This document shows positions 1-5,095 of a stretch of 5,095 nucleotides of DNA, in pieces (position 1 is the first letter of the stretch; every line of letters begins with the position of its first letter). The stretch comes from JALZAH01 sp051000755 (GTDB lineage Bacteria > Actinomycetota > Acidimicrobiia > Acidimicrobiales > Palsa-688): positions 1-5,095 of the forward strand of contig JBPCNZ010000060.1 of assembly GCA_051000755.1 (NCBI GenBank), read 5' to 3'. The notes under the pieces were generated by a model. The model was not told the DNA's origin. It did not search any database and saw only the letters and a program-made list of their open reading frames with translations. A program made the position numbers and the translations under genes.

Positions 1-1032
1 CCATCCGTGGGCCAGGTCGACCAGGCGGGCCAGTTGATCCGGGTCGGTCTCGGGGAGGACCCCGTGGCCCAGGTTGAAGATGTAGCCCGGCCCGGTGGCC
101 GTGCCGGCCCGCAGCACCGAGGAGGCCATCTCCTTCAGGTCGGGCCAGGGGGCCAGCACCGCCGTCGGGTCGAGGTTGCCCTGCAGGGCCTGGTGGGGAC
201 GGACAAGGGTGCGGGCTCGAGGTAGGGGCACCCTCCAGTCGACGCCGACGACCTCGACGTCGAGGGCGGCCATCTGATCGAGGATCTCGCCGGTGCCGAC
301 ACCGAAGTGGATGCGGGGCACGCCGAGGTCGGCGATGGCGTCGAAGACCCGGGCCGAGGACGGGGCCACGTACCTGCGGTAGTCGTCGGGGGACAGGTTG
401 CCGACCCAGCTGTCGAAGAGCTGCACGGCCGCCGCCCCCGCTTCGACCTGGGCCCGCAGGGCGGTGGCGGTGATGGCCGCCAACCGGTCCACCAGCCGCT
501 GCCACAGGTGGGGATCGCCGTACATCAGCGACTTGGTCTTGACGAAGGTCCGGGACGGGCCGCCCTCCACCAGATAGCTGGCCAGGGTAAAGGGCGCCCC
601 GGCGAAGCCGATGACGGGGACATCGAGCTCGCCGACAAGGATCCTCACCGTCTCGGACACCCAAGGCAGGTCGACGTCGGGTTCGAGGTCGCGGAGGCGA
701 CCAAGGTCCTTCTCGGTCGTGAACGGCTCCTCGACGACCGGCCCGACGCCGGGGACGATGTCCACCCCGAAGCCGATGGCGGCCACCGGCACCACGATGT
801 CGGAGTAGAGGATGGCGGCGTCGACGCCGTAGCGGCGGACCGGCTGCAGGGTGATCTCGGCGGCCAGGTCGGGTTGGCGGATGACGTCGAGGATGCTCCC
901 CGAGCGGCGCAACGCCCGGTACTCGGGTAGGGACCGCCCGGCCTGGCGCATGAACCACACCGGGACGTGGTCGGCCATCTGGCTCCGGCAGGCCCGGAGA
1001 AACGCCGACGAGTTGGTCATCGCCTCGGGCAT
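1..1032 (-). CDS. hemE: Uroporphyrinogen decarboxylase (HemE), C-terminal end cut by the window edge
   Basis: HemE is a cytosolic, cofactor-free enzyme that removes four acetate carboxyl groups from uroporphyrinogen III to give coproporphyrinogen III for heme. Seen: 344 codons without a break. Family signature PVWFMRQAGRSLPEYR lies at residues 24-39, with the substrate-binding arginines R29 and R33. The YSDI segment carries the catalytic aspartate D78, equivalent to human Asp86. The second signature GFAGAPFTLASYLVEGG (142-158) carries Y153, equivalent to human Tyr164. Further conserved blocks are QLFDSWVG, the QGNLDP loop and FNLGHG with H323, equivalent to human His339. The family usually ends soon after this last block, so only about 5-15 residues are missing. 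Start: ATG at 1032 is preferred because TACCGT lies 6 nt upstream; ATG at 1020 is in frame and equally plausible, and neither has a good Shine-Dalgarno. It is the last of three minus-strand genes, 141 bp after the ACT gene. The identity is secure; only the start is uncertain. Confidence 0.97.
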   Translation of the reverse strand, partial: MPEAMTNSSAFLRACRSQMADHVPVWFMRQAGRSLPEYRALRRSGSILDVIRQPDLAAEITLQPVRRYGVDAAILYSDIVVPVAAIGFGVDIVPGVGPVVEEPFTTEKDLGRLRDLEPDVDLPWVSETVRILVGELDVPVIGFAGAPFTLASYLVEGGPSRTFVKTKSLMYGDPHLWQRLVDRLAAITATALRAQVEAGAAAVQLFDSWVGNLSPDDYRRYVAPSSARVFDAIADLGVPRIHFGVGTGEILDQMAALDVEVVGVDWRVPLPRARTLVRPHQALQGNLDPTAVLAPWPDLKEMASSVLRAGTATGPGYIFNLGHGVLPETDPDQLARLVDLAHGW

Positions 1033-1044
1033 CCGACCACGGTA
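1033..1044 (-). promoter_or_regulatory. Candidate -10 element for a leaderless hemE transcript
   Basis: Read on the minus strand, TACCGT (1044 to 1039) fits the actinobacterial -10 pattern TAnnnT and is followed by 6 nt and then ATG at 1032. That is the spacing expected if transcription starts at the A of the start codon. No clear -35 is present: a TTGACA-like TTAACA lies about 21 bp upstream, which is too far. The absence of a Shine-Dalgarno supports leaderless initiation. This is inferred from pattern only. Confidence 0.35.
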
Positions 1045-1071
1045 CCGGGCCGCGTGGATTCCAGCTGTTAA

Positions 1072-1090
1072 CGCCTGAGGCGCAGGCCTG
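1072..1090. repeat. Short nested dyads between the ACT gene and hemE
   Basis: Three overlapping inverted repeats are seen in the 141-bp gap: CGCCT-G-AGGCG (1072-1082), GCCTG-5 nt-CAGGC (1073-1087) and the palindrome CAGGCCTG (1083-1090). They lie about 85 bp past the ACT stop and 40 bp before the hemE start. No U-tract follows on the minus strand, so an intrinsic terminator is doubtful. An operator is possible, but chance is likely at this GC content. The rest of the gap shows nothing recognisable. Confidence 0.2.
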
Positions 1091-1173
1091 GAGCCACGGT
1101 GCCGCAGATCGATCGAGCCAAGACGGACGTGGCCGCGGGGAGCCAAGTCCCTCAGCACATTGTTCGATGCTGG

Positions 1174-1986
1174 TCAGGGCGGAGGCCGCCGGCCGCGGAG
1201 CCGGGCCAAGAGTTCGGCACTGCGACGTAAGCCCCCGGCACCGGCCCGGAGGGGGACGGTGAGGACCTTGCCCAACGTCGTCGGCGACACCACCGGTGCT
1301 CCCTCGACGCTCAGGGCGGCCAGCAACCGCTCGGGGTCGACGTCGCCCACGACGATGAACACGTCCTTGGCCGTGCCCTCCTCACTGCCCAGCCGGGCCG
1401 CCTCGATGTTGACCCCCTGGGCCTTGAGGTGACCGGCGACGGCGCAGAGCAGCCCCGTCGTGTCCGGCGCCTCGATCTGGATCATGGTCCGCCCGAAGCC
1501 CTGGGGGTGGCTCTCGACGGCAACCGGGTCACTCGGACGGCACGACACGTCGACCGTCCCCTCCCGGATCAGGCCTTGGCGGAGGCGGTCGCCCAGGCGT
1601 TCCCAGTCCTCGGCGGTGGCGGTCGGGGCGCCGGCCACCGTCACCCGCTGCAGGGCCAGGCGGCTGCTCTCGAGCACGGTGATCGCGGCGCTGGTCACGC
1701 CCAGCCCCTCGTTGGCCAGCACCGCCGCGCTTGACGCCAGCAGACCGCGACGGTCGGCGGTCACCACCGTGATGCGCCAGGCGCCGGCCTGGTCGGTTCC
1801 CTTGACCACGGCCCGGACCTCGCCGGGGGCCAGCGGCGGGTGGCAGAGGACGATCTCGCCGGCCACCACGTCATCTCGTTCGCCGAGGAGCCACAGGGCG
1901 TTGGTCTCGGCCAGAAACTCCTCGACCAGGCCCGCCGGGAGACTGGTTGGCTCCAGCAGTTGACGCAGGACCGCTGCGGAGGCCAT
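1174..1986 (-). CDS. Tandem ACT-domain protein resembling the GlnD C-terminal sensor
   Basis: This 270-residue soluble protein has no signal peptide or membrane segment. Seen: two ACT-like repeats. The first is about residues 70-145, with TADRRGLLASSAAVLANEGL at 76-95 followed by a beta-strand pattern. The second is about 166-235, with APDTTGLLCAVAGHLKAQGV at 173-192, then NIEAARL and KDVFIVV. The 'D..GLL..va..l...g..i..A' pattern and the 'EDWERLGDRLRQGL' linker between repeats match the paired ACT domains at the C-terminus of GlnD, the PII uridylyltransferase, where they sense glutamine. There is no nucleotidyltransferase GS/DxD motif and no HD phosphohydrolase. Residues 1-69 may correspond to a pre-ACT linker. 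An amino-acid-sensing role is therefore inference; ligand and partner are unknown. The C-terminus is Arg/Pro-rich. ATG at 1986 has no Shine-Dalgarno but has a -10-like hexamer 7 nt upstream. It lies 34 bp after the Fic stop, so co-transcription is possible. A degenerate GlnD relic is the alternative, although the intact frame argues for function. Confidence 0.85.
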   Translation of the reverse strand: MASAAVLRQLLEPTSLPAGLVEEFLAETNALWLLGERDDVVAGEIVLCHPPLAPGEVRAVVKGTDQAGAWRITVVTADRRGLLASSAAVLANEGLGVTSAAITVLESSRLALQRVTVAGAPTATAEDWERLGDRLRQGLIREGTVDVSCRPSDPVAVESHPQGFGRTMIQIEAPDTTGLLCAVAGHLKAQGVNIEAARLGSEEGTAKDVFIVVGDVDPERLLAALSVEGAPVVSPTTLGKVLTVPLRAGAGGLRRSAELLARLRGRRPPP

Positions 1987-1999
1987 TGCCGCAAGGATA
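1987..1999 (-). promoter_or_regulatory. Candidate -10 element for a leaderless ACT-gene transcript
   Basis: On the minus strand, TATCCT (1999 to 1994) fits TAnnnT and lies 7 nt before ATG at 1986, inside the 34-bp gap after the Fic gene. No Shine-Dalgarno is present. No convincing -35 hexamer is seen at 17-18 bp. If real, the ACT gene has its own promoter despite its closeness to the Fic gene. Confidence 0.4.
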
Positions 2000-2020
2000 C
2001 TGGGCCAACTGGAGCGTGGT

Positions 2021-3199
2021 TCAGCGGTCGAGCCCCGGCAGCGGGGGCTGGGTCGCGGTTGGGTCGGTTTGATACGGGCTTGCGATCGTGGTCGCCGGCC
2101 GCTGGGCTCGAATGCCGTCCCATGCTCTGCGCAGCGATGGTGTTGGCGTGTACTGACGGGCGCGCTTCTCGCCGTGAGGTTCGAGCAATCCGGCCTCCGC
2201 CATGGCCCGGAGGTCTCGGGTCGCGGTGGCGTCGGTGATCTCCTCGCCCGAGGTGCTGAGGATCACCTTGACATAGAGCGATCGGCGCAGCCGCCACCCG
2301 CGAGCGGCGTCGCAGAGCGCCCCGACGCAGCGACCGGGGAGGCGGTGGGTCGTGGCGAGCTGGTCGCAGCGATCCCACAGGGCTTCGGTCTCCCTGATGC
2401 GGCGCAGGACCGTGACGGCCTGGCGGTGGTGTGCCGTCAGGCAGAACTCGATCCACGGGCGGGCGCTCCGGTCCGGGTGCCAGTGCCCCTGGCCGACCTC
2501 GGCGAGAACCGCGTAGTAGGCGGCGGTGTTGTGTCCGAGGTACTCCTCGATGCTGGCGAACTCGGGGGAGACGATCCCCTCCTTGGCCAGAACCAACGAT
2601 TGGAGGCAACGGGCCATGCGGCCATTACCGTCACTGAACGGGTGGATCAGGGTCAGGTTGAGATGCGCCATGGCGGCCGTGATCATGGCGTCGCCATCGG
2701 CAGTGTTGAGCTGATCGACCAACTCGGCCATGAGCAGTTCCAACTGCTTGCGGCTAGGGGCGGTGTAGACGCTGCGTCCCTCTTGGTCCTCGACCCAGAT
2801 CCCCCCTGGACGCCATTGGCCCGGATGCTTGCTCAGGTCATGTTTGAGCATCATGAAGTGGAGTGACTTGATCAGCGACTCATCGACGCGAACGGGCGCG
2901 CCGGCGAGCTGCAGCACGTACGTCATGGCATCCCGGTAACCGGCGATCGCCTCTCGCGTCTCTTCGCTGGCCCCCAAGGGCTCTTCGCGGTCGACGATGG
3001 CAGCGACGTCCTCGACGCTTGCGTGGTATCCCTCGATGGAGTTGGAGCCCTGCACGGCCAGGGCCAGCGTCGTCCGGCGCAGGCTCCCGTACCAGCGCCG
3101 CGGTTCCCGGAGGAAGAACCGGAGCTCCTGGCGGAGCTGGTGGATTGTGTCCAAAGCGGCCTCATCAACGGCCCGCAATGGAGGGGCGCCGTAGATCAC
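2021..3199 (-). CDS. Fic-domain protein, class II (N-terminal inhibitory motif) with C-terminal winged helix
   Basis: Fic enzymes usually transfer AMP from ATP to a hydroxyl side chain of a target protein in the cytosol. Seen in 392 residues: Fic_N-type region (about 1-100) with the inhibitory motif S52-NSI-E56-G57, matching (S/T)xxxE(G/N). Its glutamate contacts the second arginine of the active site in class II Fic proteins. The catalytic loop HPFSDGNGRMAR is intact (186-197), with catalytic H186, metal-binding D190, phosphate-binding R194 and R197. The substrate flap is at about 133-150 (GGIWVEDQEG). Residues about 303-360 look like a winged helix (TATRDLRAMAEAGLLE plus wing), and a Pro/Thr-rich tail follows. 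All key residues are present, so activity restrained by its own helix is likely; target unknown. The GTG start at 3199 is the most upstream start, since an in-frame stop lies just before it. AGGA, 7 nt upstream, may be a Shine-Dalgarno or part of a -10. GC is about 64% by hand count of five 60-base lines, clearly below the neighbours, suggesting acquisition. Divergent from helD. Confidence 0.93.
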   Translation of the reverse strand: MIYGAPPLRAVDEAALDTIHQLRQELRFFLREPRRWYGSLRRTTLALAVQGSNSIEGYHASVEDVAAIVDREEPLGASEETREAIAGYRDAMTYVLQLAGAPVRVDESLIKSLHFMMLKHDLSKHPGQWRPGGIWVEDQEGRSVYTAPSRKQLELLMAELVDQLNTADGDAMITAAMAHLNLTLIHPFSDGNGRMARCLQSLVLAKEGIVSPEFASIEEYLGHNTAAYYAVLAEVGQGHWHPDRSARPWIEFCLTAHHRQAVTVLRRIRETEALWDRCDQLATTHRLPGRCVGALCDAARGWRLRRSLYVKVILSTSGEEITDATATRDLRAMAEAGLLEPHGEKRARQYTPTPSLRRAWDGIRAQRPATTIASPYQTDPTATQPPLPGLDR

Positions 3200-3211
3200 G
3201 CCCCAATCCTA
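3200..3211 (-). promoter_or_regulatory. Candidate -10 element or ribosome binding site before the Fic gene
   Basis: On the minus strand, TAGGAT (3211 to 3206) lies exactly 6 nt before the GTG start. It can be read two ways: as a TAnnnT -10 element for a leaderless mRNA, or, through its AGGA core, as a Shine-Dalgarno with normal spacing. The same placement at the two other minus-strand genes favours the promoter reading. The expected -35 position falls in the DnaA-box-like repeat cluster; TCTACA there matches TTGACA at 4 of 6 positions, with a long 19-bp spacer. Confidence 0.35.
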
Positions 3212-3216
3212 CCTAC

Positions 3217-3249
3217 TTATCCACATAACCTGTAGATAAGTTATCCTCA
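3217..3249. promoter_or_regulatory. Cluster of three DnaA-box-like 9-mers in the Fic/HelD intergenic region
   Basis: Seen: TTATCCACA at 3217-3225 on the plus strand, a perfect match to the classic DnaA box; its inverted near-copy TGTAGATAA at 3231-3239 (minus-strand TTATCTACA, one mismatch), 5 bp away; and TTATCCTCA at 3241-3249 on the plus strand (one mismatch). The last two units create a perfect GATAA-G-TTATC palindrome at 3235-3245. The cluster lies in AT-rich DNA 18-50 bp upstream of the Fic start, over its expected -35 region. Actinobacterial DnaA boxes more often read TTGTCCACA, so an operator for another regulator with a TTATC half-site is an equal alternative. Neither dnaA nor dnaN is nearby, so this is not a recognisable chromosomal origin. 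Confidence 0.45.
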
Positions 3250-3255
3250 TCCGAG

Positions 3256-3280
3256 GTTGCTAACTTCCTCGCCTAGCAAC
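3256..3280. repeat. Perfect 7-bp inverted repeat in the divergent promoter region
   Basis: GTTGCTA (3256-3262) is matched by TAGCAAC (3274-3280) around an 11-bp centre. Dyad centres about 18 bp apart, nearly two helical turns, would suit a dimeric repressor. There is no T-tract and no upstream gene to terminate on either strand, so an operator is more plausible than a terminator. It lies 80-104 bp before the HelD start and 57-81 bp before the Fic start. No known regulator's motif is recognised. Confidence 0.35.
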
Positions 3281-3359
3281 ATGACATCAGACAGGGTCAG
3301 GGGGCGGCGCCCTGGCTTGCGCCCGGGCTCCCCCGGCGACCATTGTGGACGTTCTCTTT
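3281..3359 (+). other. GC-rich upstream region of the HelD gene with short dyads
   Basis: The AT-rich promoter area ends abruptly here and GC rises. Seen: CAGGG (3298-3302) pairing with CCCTG (3310-3314), an alternative GGGC-GGC-GCCC hairpin inside it, and the palindrome GCCCGGGC (3321-3328). If transcription starts upstream of 3298 the leader could fold. The stretch GGCTTGCG (3314-3321) resembles the left half of the rifamycin-associated element found upstream of some actinobacterial helR genes. No clear Shine-Dalgarno precedes ATG at 3360. GACGTT (3348-3353) lies 6 nt before that ATG but only partly fits TAnnnT. Confidence 0.3.
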
Positions 3360-5095
3360 ATGACACATCCGGACGTCCCGGCGGAGCAGGTCCATGTGGA
3401 TCATGCGTACGGGCGGTTGGGGGCCATGCGCGCCGCTGCCGCCACGAGGCTGGCGGACGCCTTCGGTGAGCGGGGGGGCACCTTCCAGTCCTTCACCGAG
3501 CGCGACATCCGGGTCCGCAACAGCCTGAGCCGGCTGGACCAGCTCCAGATCGGGCGCGAGTCGCTGATCTTCGGGCGAATCGACCCTCATCCGACCGACG
3601 GCGGCAACGAGGAGGCGTTCCACATCGGTCGCCTGGCTGTGTCCGACATCGACCAGGAACCCCTCGTCGTCGACTGGCGGGCCCCGGTGGCCGAGCCATT
3701 TTACCGGGCTACCGGCGCCCACCCCATGGGTTTGCGCCGGCGGCGCCACTTCCTCACCGAGGGCCAAGAGGTGCTCGACCTCGAGGACGAGCTGTTCGAC
3801 CGCGACGGCGACGACTCGGGGGTGGGCCTGGGGCTGTCGGGGCCCCAGGTCCTCCTCGCCGCCCTGGAGCGGTCCCGCACCGGGCACATGCGCGACATCG
3901 TGGCCACCGTCCAGCGCGAGCAGGACGAGATCATCCGGGGAGACCTGCCCGGCATCCTCGTCGTCCAGGGCGGGCCCGGTACCGGCAAGACCGCCGTCGC
4001 CCTGCACCGGGCCGCCTACCTGCTCTACACCCACCGGTTCCCGTTGGAGACCCAGGGGGTGCTGGTTGTCGGCCCCAACCCGACGTTCCTGCGCTACATC
4101 GAACACGTCCTGCCCTCGCTCGGGGAGAGCGGCGTGCAGCTCTCCACCGTCGCCGGCCTGGTCAGCGAGGTGACCGTCCGGGCGACCGACGACACCGAGA
4201 CGGAACGACTCAAGGGCGATGCCCGCATGGCCCGGGTCATGGCCCATGCCGTCCGAGACCGCCAGCGCCCGCTGCGGCGGGCCGTGGAGGTCCCTTACGG
4301 GCGCACCACCCTGCGCCTGACCCCCGAGGCGTCCGCCCAGATCGTCACCGCCGCCCGCCGCCGGCCCGGCACCCACAACGCCAGGCGCCGCACCGTCGAG
4401 ACGTTGCTGTGGCGCCATCTGGCCGAGCAGCTGGCCCGCCGCCTGGAACGCAACGCCACCGAGCTCGACAACCCGGGCCAACCGCCGGCCCCCGACGACC
4501 TGGGCCGGGAGCTGCGGCGCCAGCCGGTGGTGGCCGAGAGCCTTGACCGGATGTGGCCGGTGCTCAGCCCCGCCGAGCTCATCCATGACCTGTTCGGGGC
4601 CCTGCCGCTGATCGAGCTGGCCACCAGGGGCCAGGTCGACCCGGCCGAGGCCAAGCGCCTGCACCGCTCCCGAAGCGGCCACCCCCTCGAGGCGGCGTGG
4701 ACGCCTGCCGATCGGGCCCTGCTTGACGAGGCCCGGGCCCTGCTCGGGCCCCTCCGGCGTCGGCAGAACAGCGACGAGCCCGACATCCGGTCCTTCGGCC
4801 ACATCGTCGTCGACGAGGCCCAGGACCTGTCGCCCATGCAGCTGAGGATGCTGGCCCGCCGGTCCCTGTCGGGGTCGATGACGGTGGTCGGCGACATCGC
4901 CCAGTCCACCGGGGCGTGGGCCCCCGACGGGTGGGCCGACGTGGTGCGCCATCTGCCCACGGCCCGGGCCTGGCGCCAGGTGGAGCTGACCGTCAACTAC
5001 CGCACGCCGAGCGAGATCATGGATCTGGCCGGCCGGGTGCTGGCCGCCACCCAGCCGGACATGCGCCCCCCTGAATCGGTACGAGCAGTTGGGGA
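3360..5095 (+). CDS. helD: HelD-type UvrD/Rep-family ATPase, RNA polymerase-associated; C-terminus beyond the window
   Basis: HelD proteins are superfamily-1 ATPases that bind RNA polymerase and use ATP to release stalled polymerase from nucleic acid; some actinobacterial members (HelR) confer rifamycin tolerance. Seen in 578 codons: a short helical N-terminus (1-70) leading to FGRID (71-75); VVDWRAPVAEPFYRAT (103-118), a HelD hallmark; Q-motif-like VQREQDEIIR (184-193); Walker A GGPGTGKT (204-211, K210); Walker B/motif II VVDEAQD (483-489, D485 and E486); motif III VGDIAQSTGAW (510-520); and motif IV VNYRTP (545-550, R548). Motifs V and VI should follow off the edge; relatives are roughly 700-760 residues. 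The short N-terminus fits the actinobacterial class rather than Bacillus HelD. Just before Walker B, the segment NSDEPD (470-475) is short and acidic; I believe this corresponds to the primary-channel loop. Start: ATG at 3360 gives a family-typical N-terminus; in-frame GTG at 3345 is a weaker option. It diverges from the Fic gene. HelD versus HelR cannot be resolved here. Confidence 0.9.
   Translation, partial: MTHPDVPAEQVHVDHAYGRLGAMRAAAATRLADAFGERGGTFQSFTERDIRVRNSLSRLDQLQIGRESLIFGRIDPHPTDGGNEEAFHIGRLAVSDIDQEPLVVDWRAPVAEPFYRATGAHPMGLRRRRHFLTEGQEVLDLEDELFDRDGDDSGVGLGLSGPQVLLAALERSRTGHMRDIVATVQREQDEIIRGDLPGILVVQGGPGTGKTAVALHRAAYLLYTHRFPLETQGVLVVGPNPTFLRYIEHVLPSLGESGVQLSTVAGLVSEVTVRATDDTETERLKGDARMARVMAHAVRDRQRPLRRAVEVPYGRTTLRLTPEASAQIVTAARRRPGTHNARRRTVETLLWRHLAEQLARRLERNATELDNPGQPPAPDDLGRELRRQPVVAESLDRMWPVLSPAELIHDLFGALPLIELATRGQVDPAEAKRLHRSRSGHPLEAAWTPADRALLDEARALLGPLRRRQNSDEPDIRSFGHIVVDEAQDLSPMQLRMLARRSLSGSMTVVGDIAQSTGAWAPDGWADVVRHLPTARAWRQVELTVNYRTPSEIMDLAGRVLAATQPDMRPPESVRAVG

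Noticed and set aside
307..930. 207-codon plus-strand frame across hemE
   Set aside because: Low-complexity Gly/Asp/His/Arg composition opposite an unbroken, strongly conserved HemE.
1021..1173. Intrinsic terminator or small RNA between the ACT gene and hemE
   Set aside because: The short dyads there have weak stems and no U-tract on either strand; nothing indicates an RNA gene.
1761..2609. 282-codon minus-strand frame overlapping the Fic and ACT genes
   Set aside because: Arg/Pro-rich shadow frame; both overlapped genes show clear conserved domains in their own frames, and there is no sign of a frameshift between them.
2021..3199. Fic-based toxin-antitoxin operon
   Set aside because: The inhibitory (S/T)xxxE(G/N) motif is inside the Fic protein itself, and the upstream gene is divergent HelD; no small antitoxin frame with this motif adjoins.
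3200..3359. Replication origin suggested by the DnaA-like boxes
   Set aside because: Only three sites, no long AT-rich unwinding element, and no dnaA, dnaN or plasmid replication gene nearby; a regulatory cluster fits better.
3297..4952. 551-codon open frame on the minus strand, antisense to the HelD gene
   Set aside because: Its translation is Gly/Pro/His/Gln-rich without a recognisable domain, while the opposite strand encodes all the expected HelD motifs in order. Long antisense frames are usual in very GC-rich genes.
1..5095. CRISPR arrays, tRNA or rRNA genes, insertion sequences, phage genes or a defence island
   Set aside because: No regularly spaced repeats, RNA-gene signatures, transposase or integrase motifs or terminal inverted repeats were seen. 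The Fic and HelD genes alone do not make a known defence system.

Overview
The window is high-GC DNA with dense coding and actinobacterial-type genes. Hand counts of sampled stretches give about 70-80% GC in the heme and helicase genes and about 64% in the Fic gene. The helicase resembles actinobacterial HelD, and three genes have start sites that look leaderless. This suggests an actinobacterium, possibly an uncultured or acidimicrobial-type lineage. The phylum-level call is inference; no rRNA or other taxonomic marker is present.

Layout: three genes lie on the minus strand and one on the plus strand. From right to left on the minus strand they are a class II Fic-domain protein (3199 to 2021), a small protein with two ACT domains resembling the C-terminal sensor of GlnD (1986 to 1174), and uroporphyrinogen decarboxylase hemE (1032 to beyond base 1, lacking only its last few codons). 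On the plus strand, a HelD-type UvrD/Rep-family ATPase starts at 3360 and runs off the right edge after 578 codons, so its C-terminal motor motifs are not visible. The Fic and HelD genes diverge from a 160-bp intergenic region, the only clearly AT-rich stretch. That region holds a cluster of DnaA-box-like 9-mers, two inverted repeats and GC-rich dyads.

How the genes relate: hemE is housekeeping (tetrapyrrole synthesis). The ACT protein is probably a cytosolic amino-acid or small-ligand sensor of unknown target. Fic is probably a self-inhibited AMP-transferase with its own C-terminal winged helix. HelD is expected to act on RNA polymerase. I see no shared pathway. The 34-bp Fic-ACT gap allows co-transcription, but each minus-strand gene also has a TAnnnT hexamer 6-7 nt before its start codon, which suggests separate leaderless transcripts. 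I found no convincing new multi-gene system. The most interesting items are the repeat-rich Fic/HelD divergent promoter, the recurrent leaderless start architecture, and the GlnD-like sensor without its enzymatic domains.
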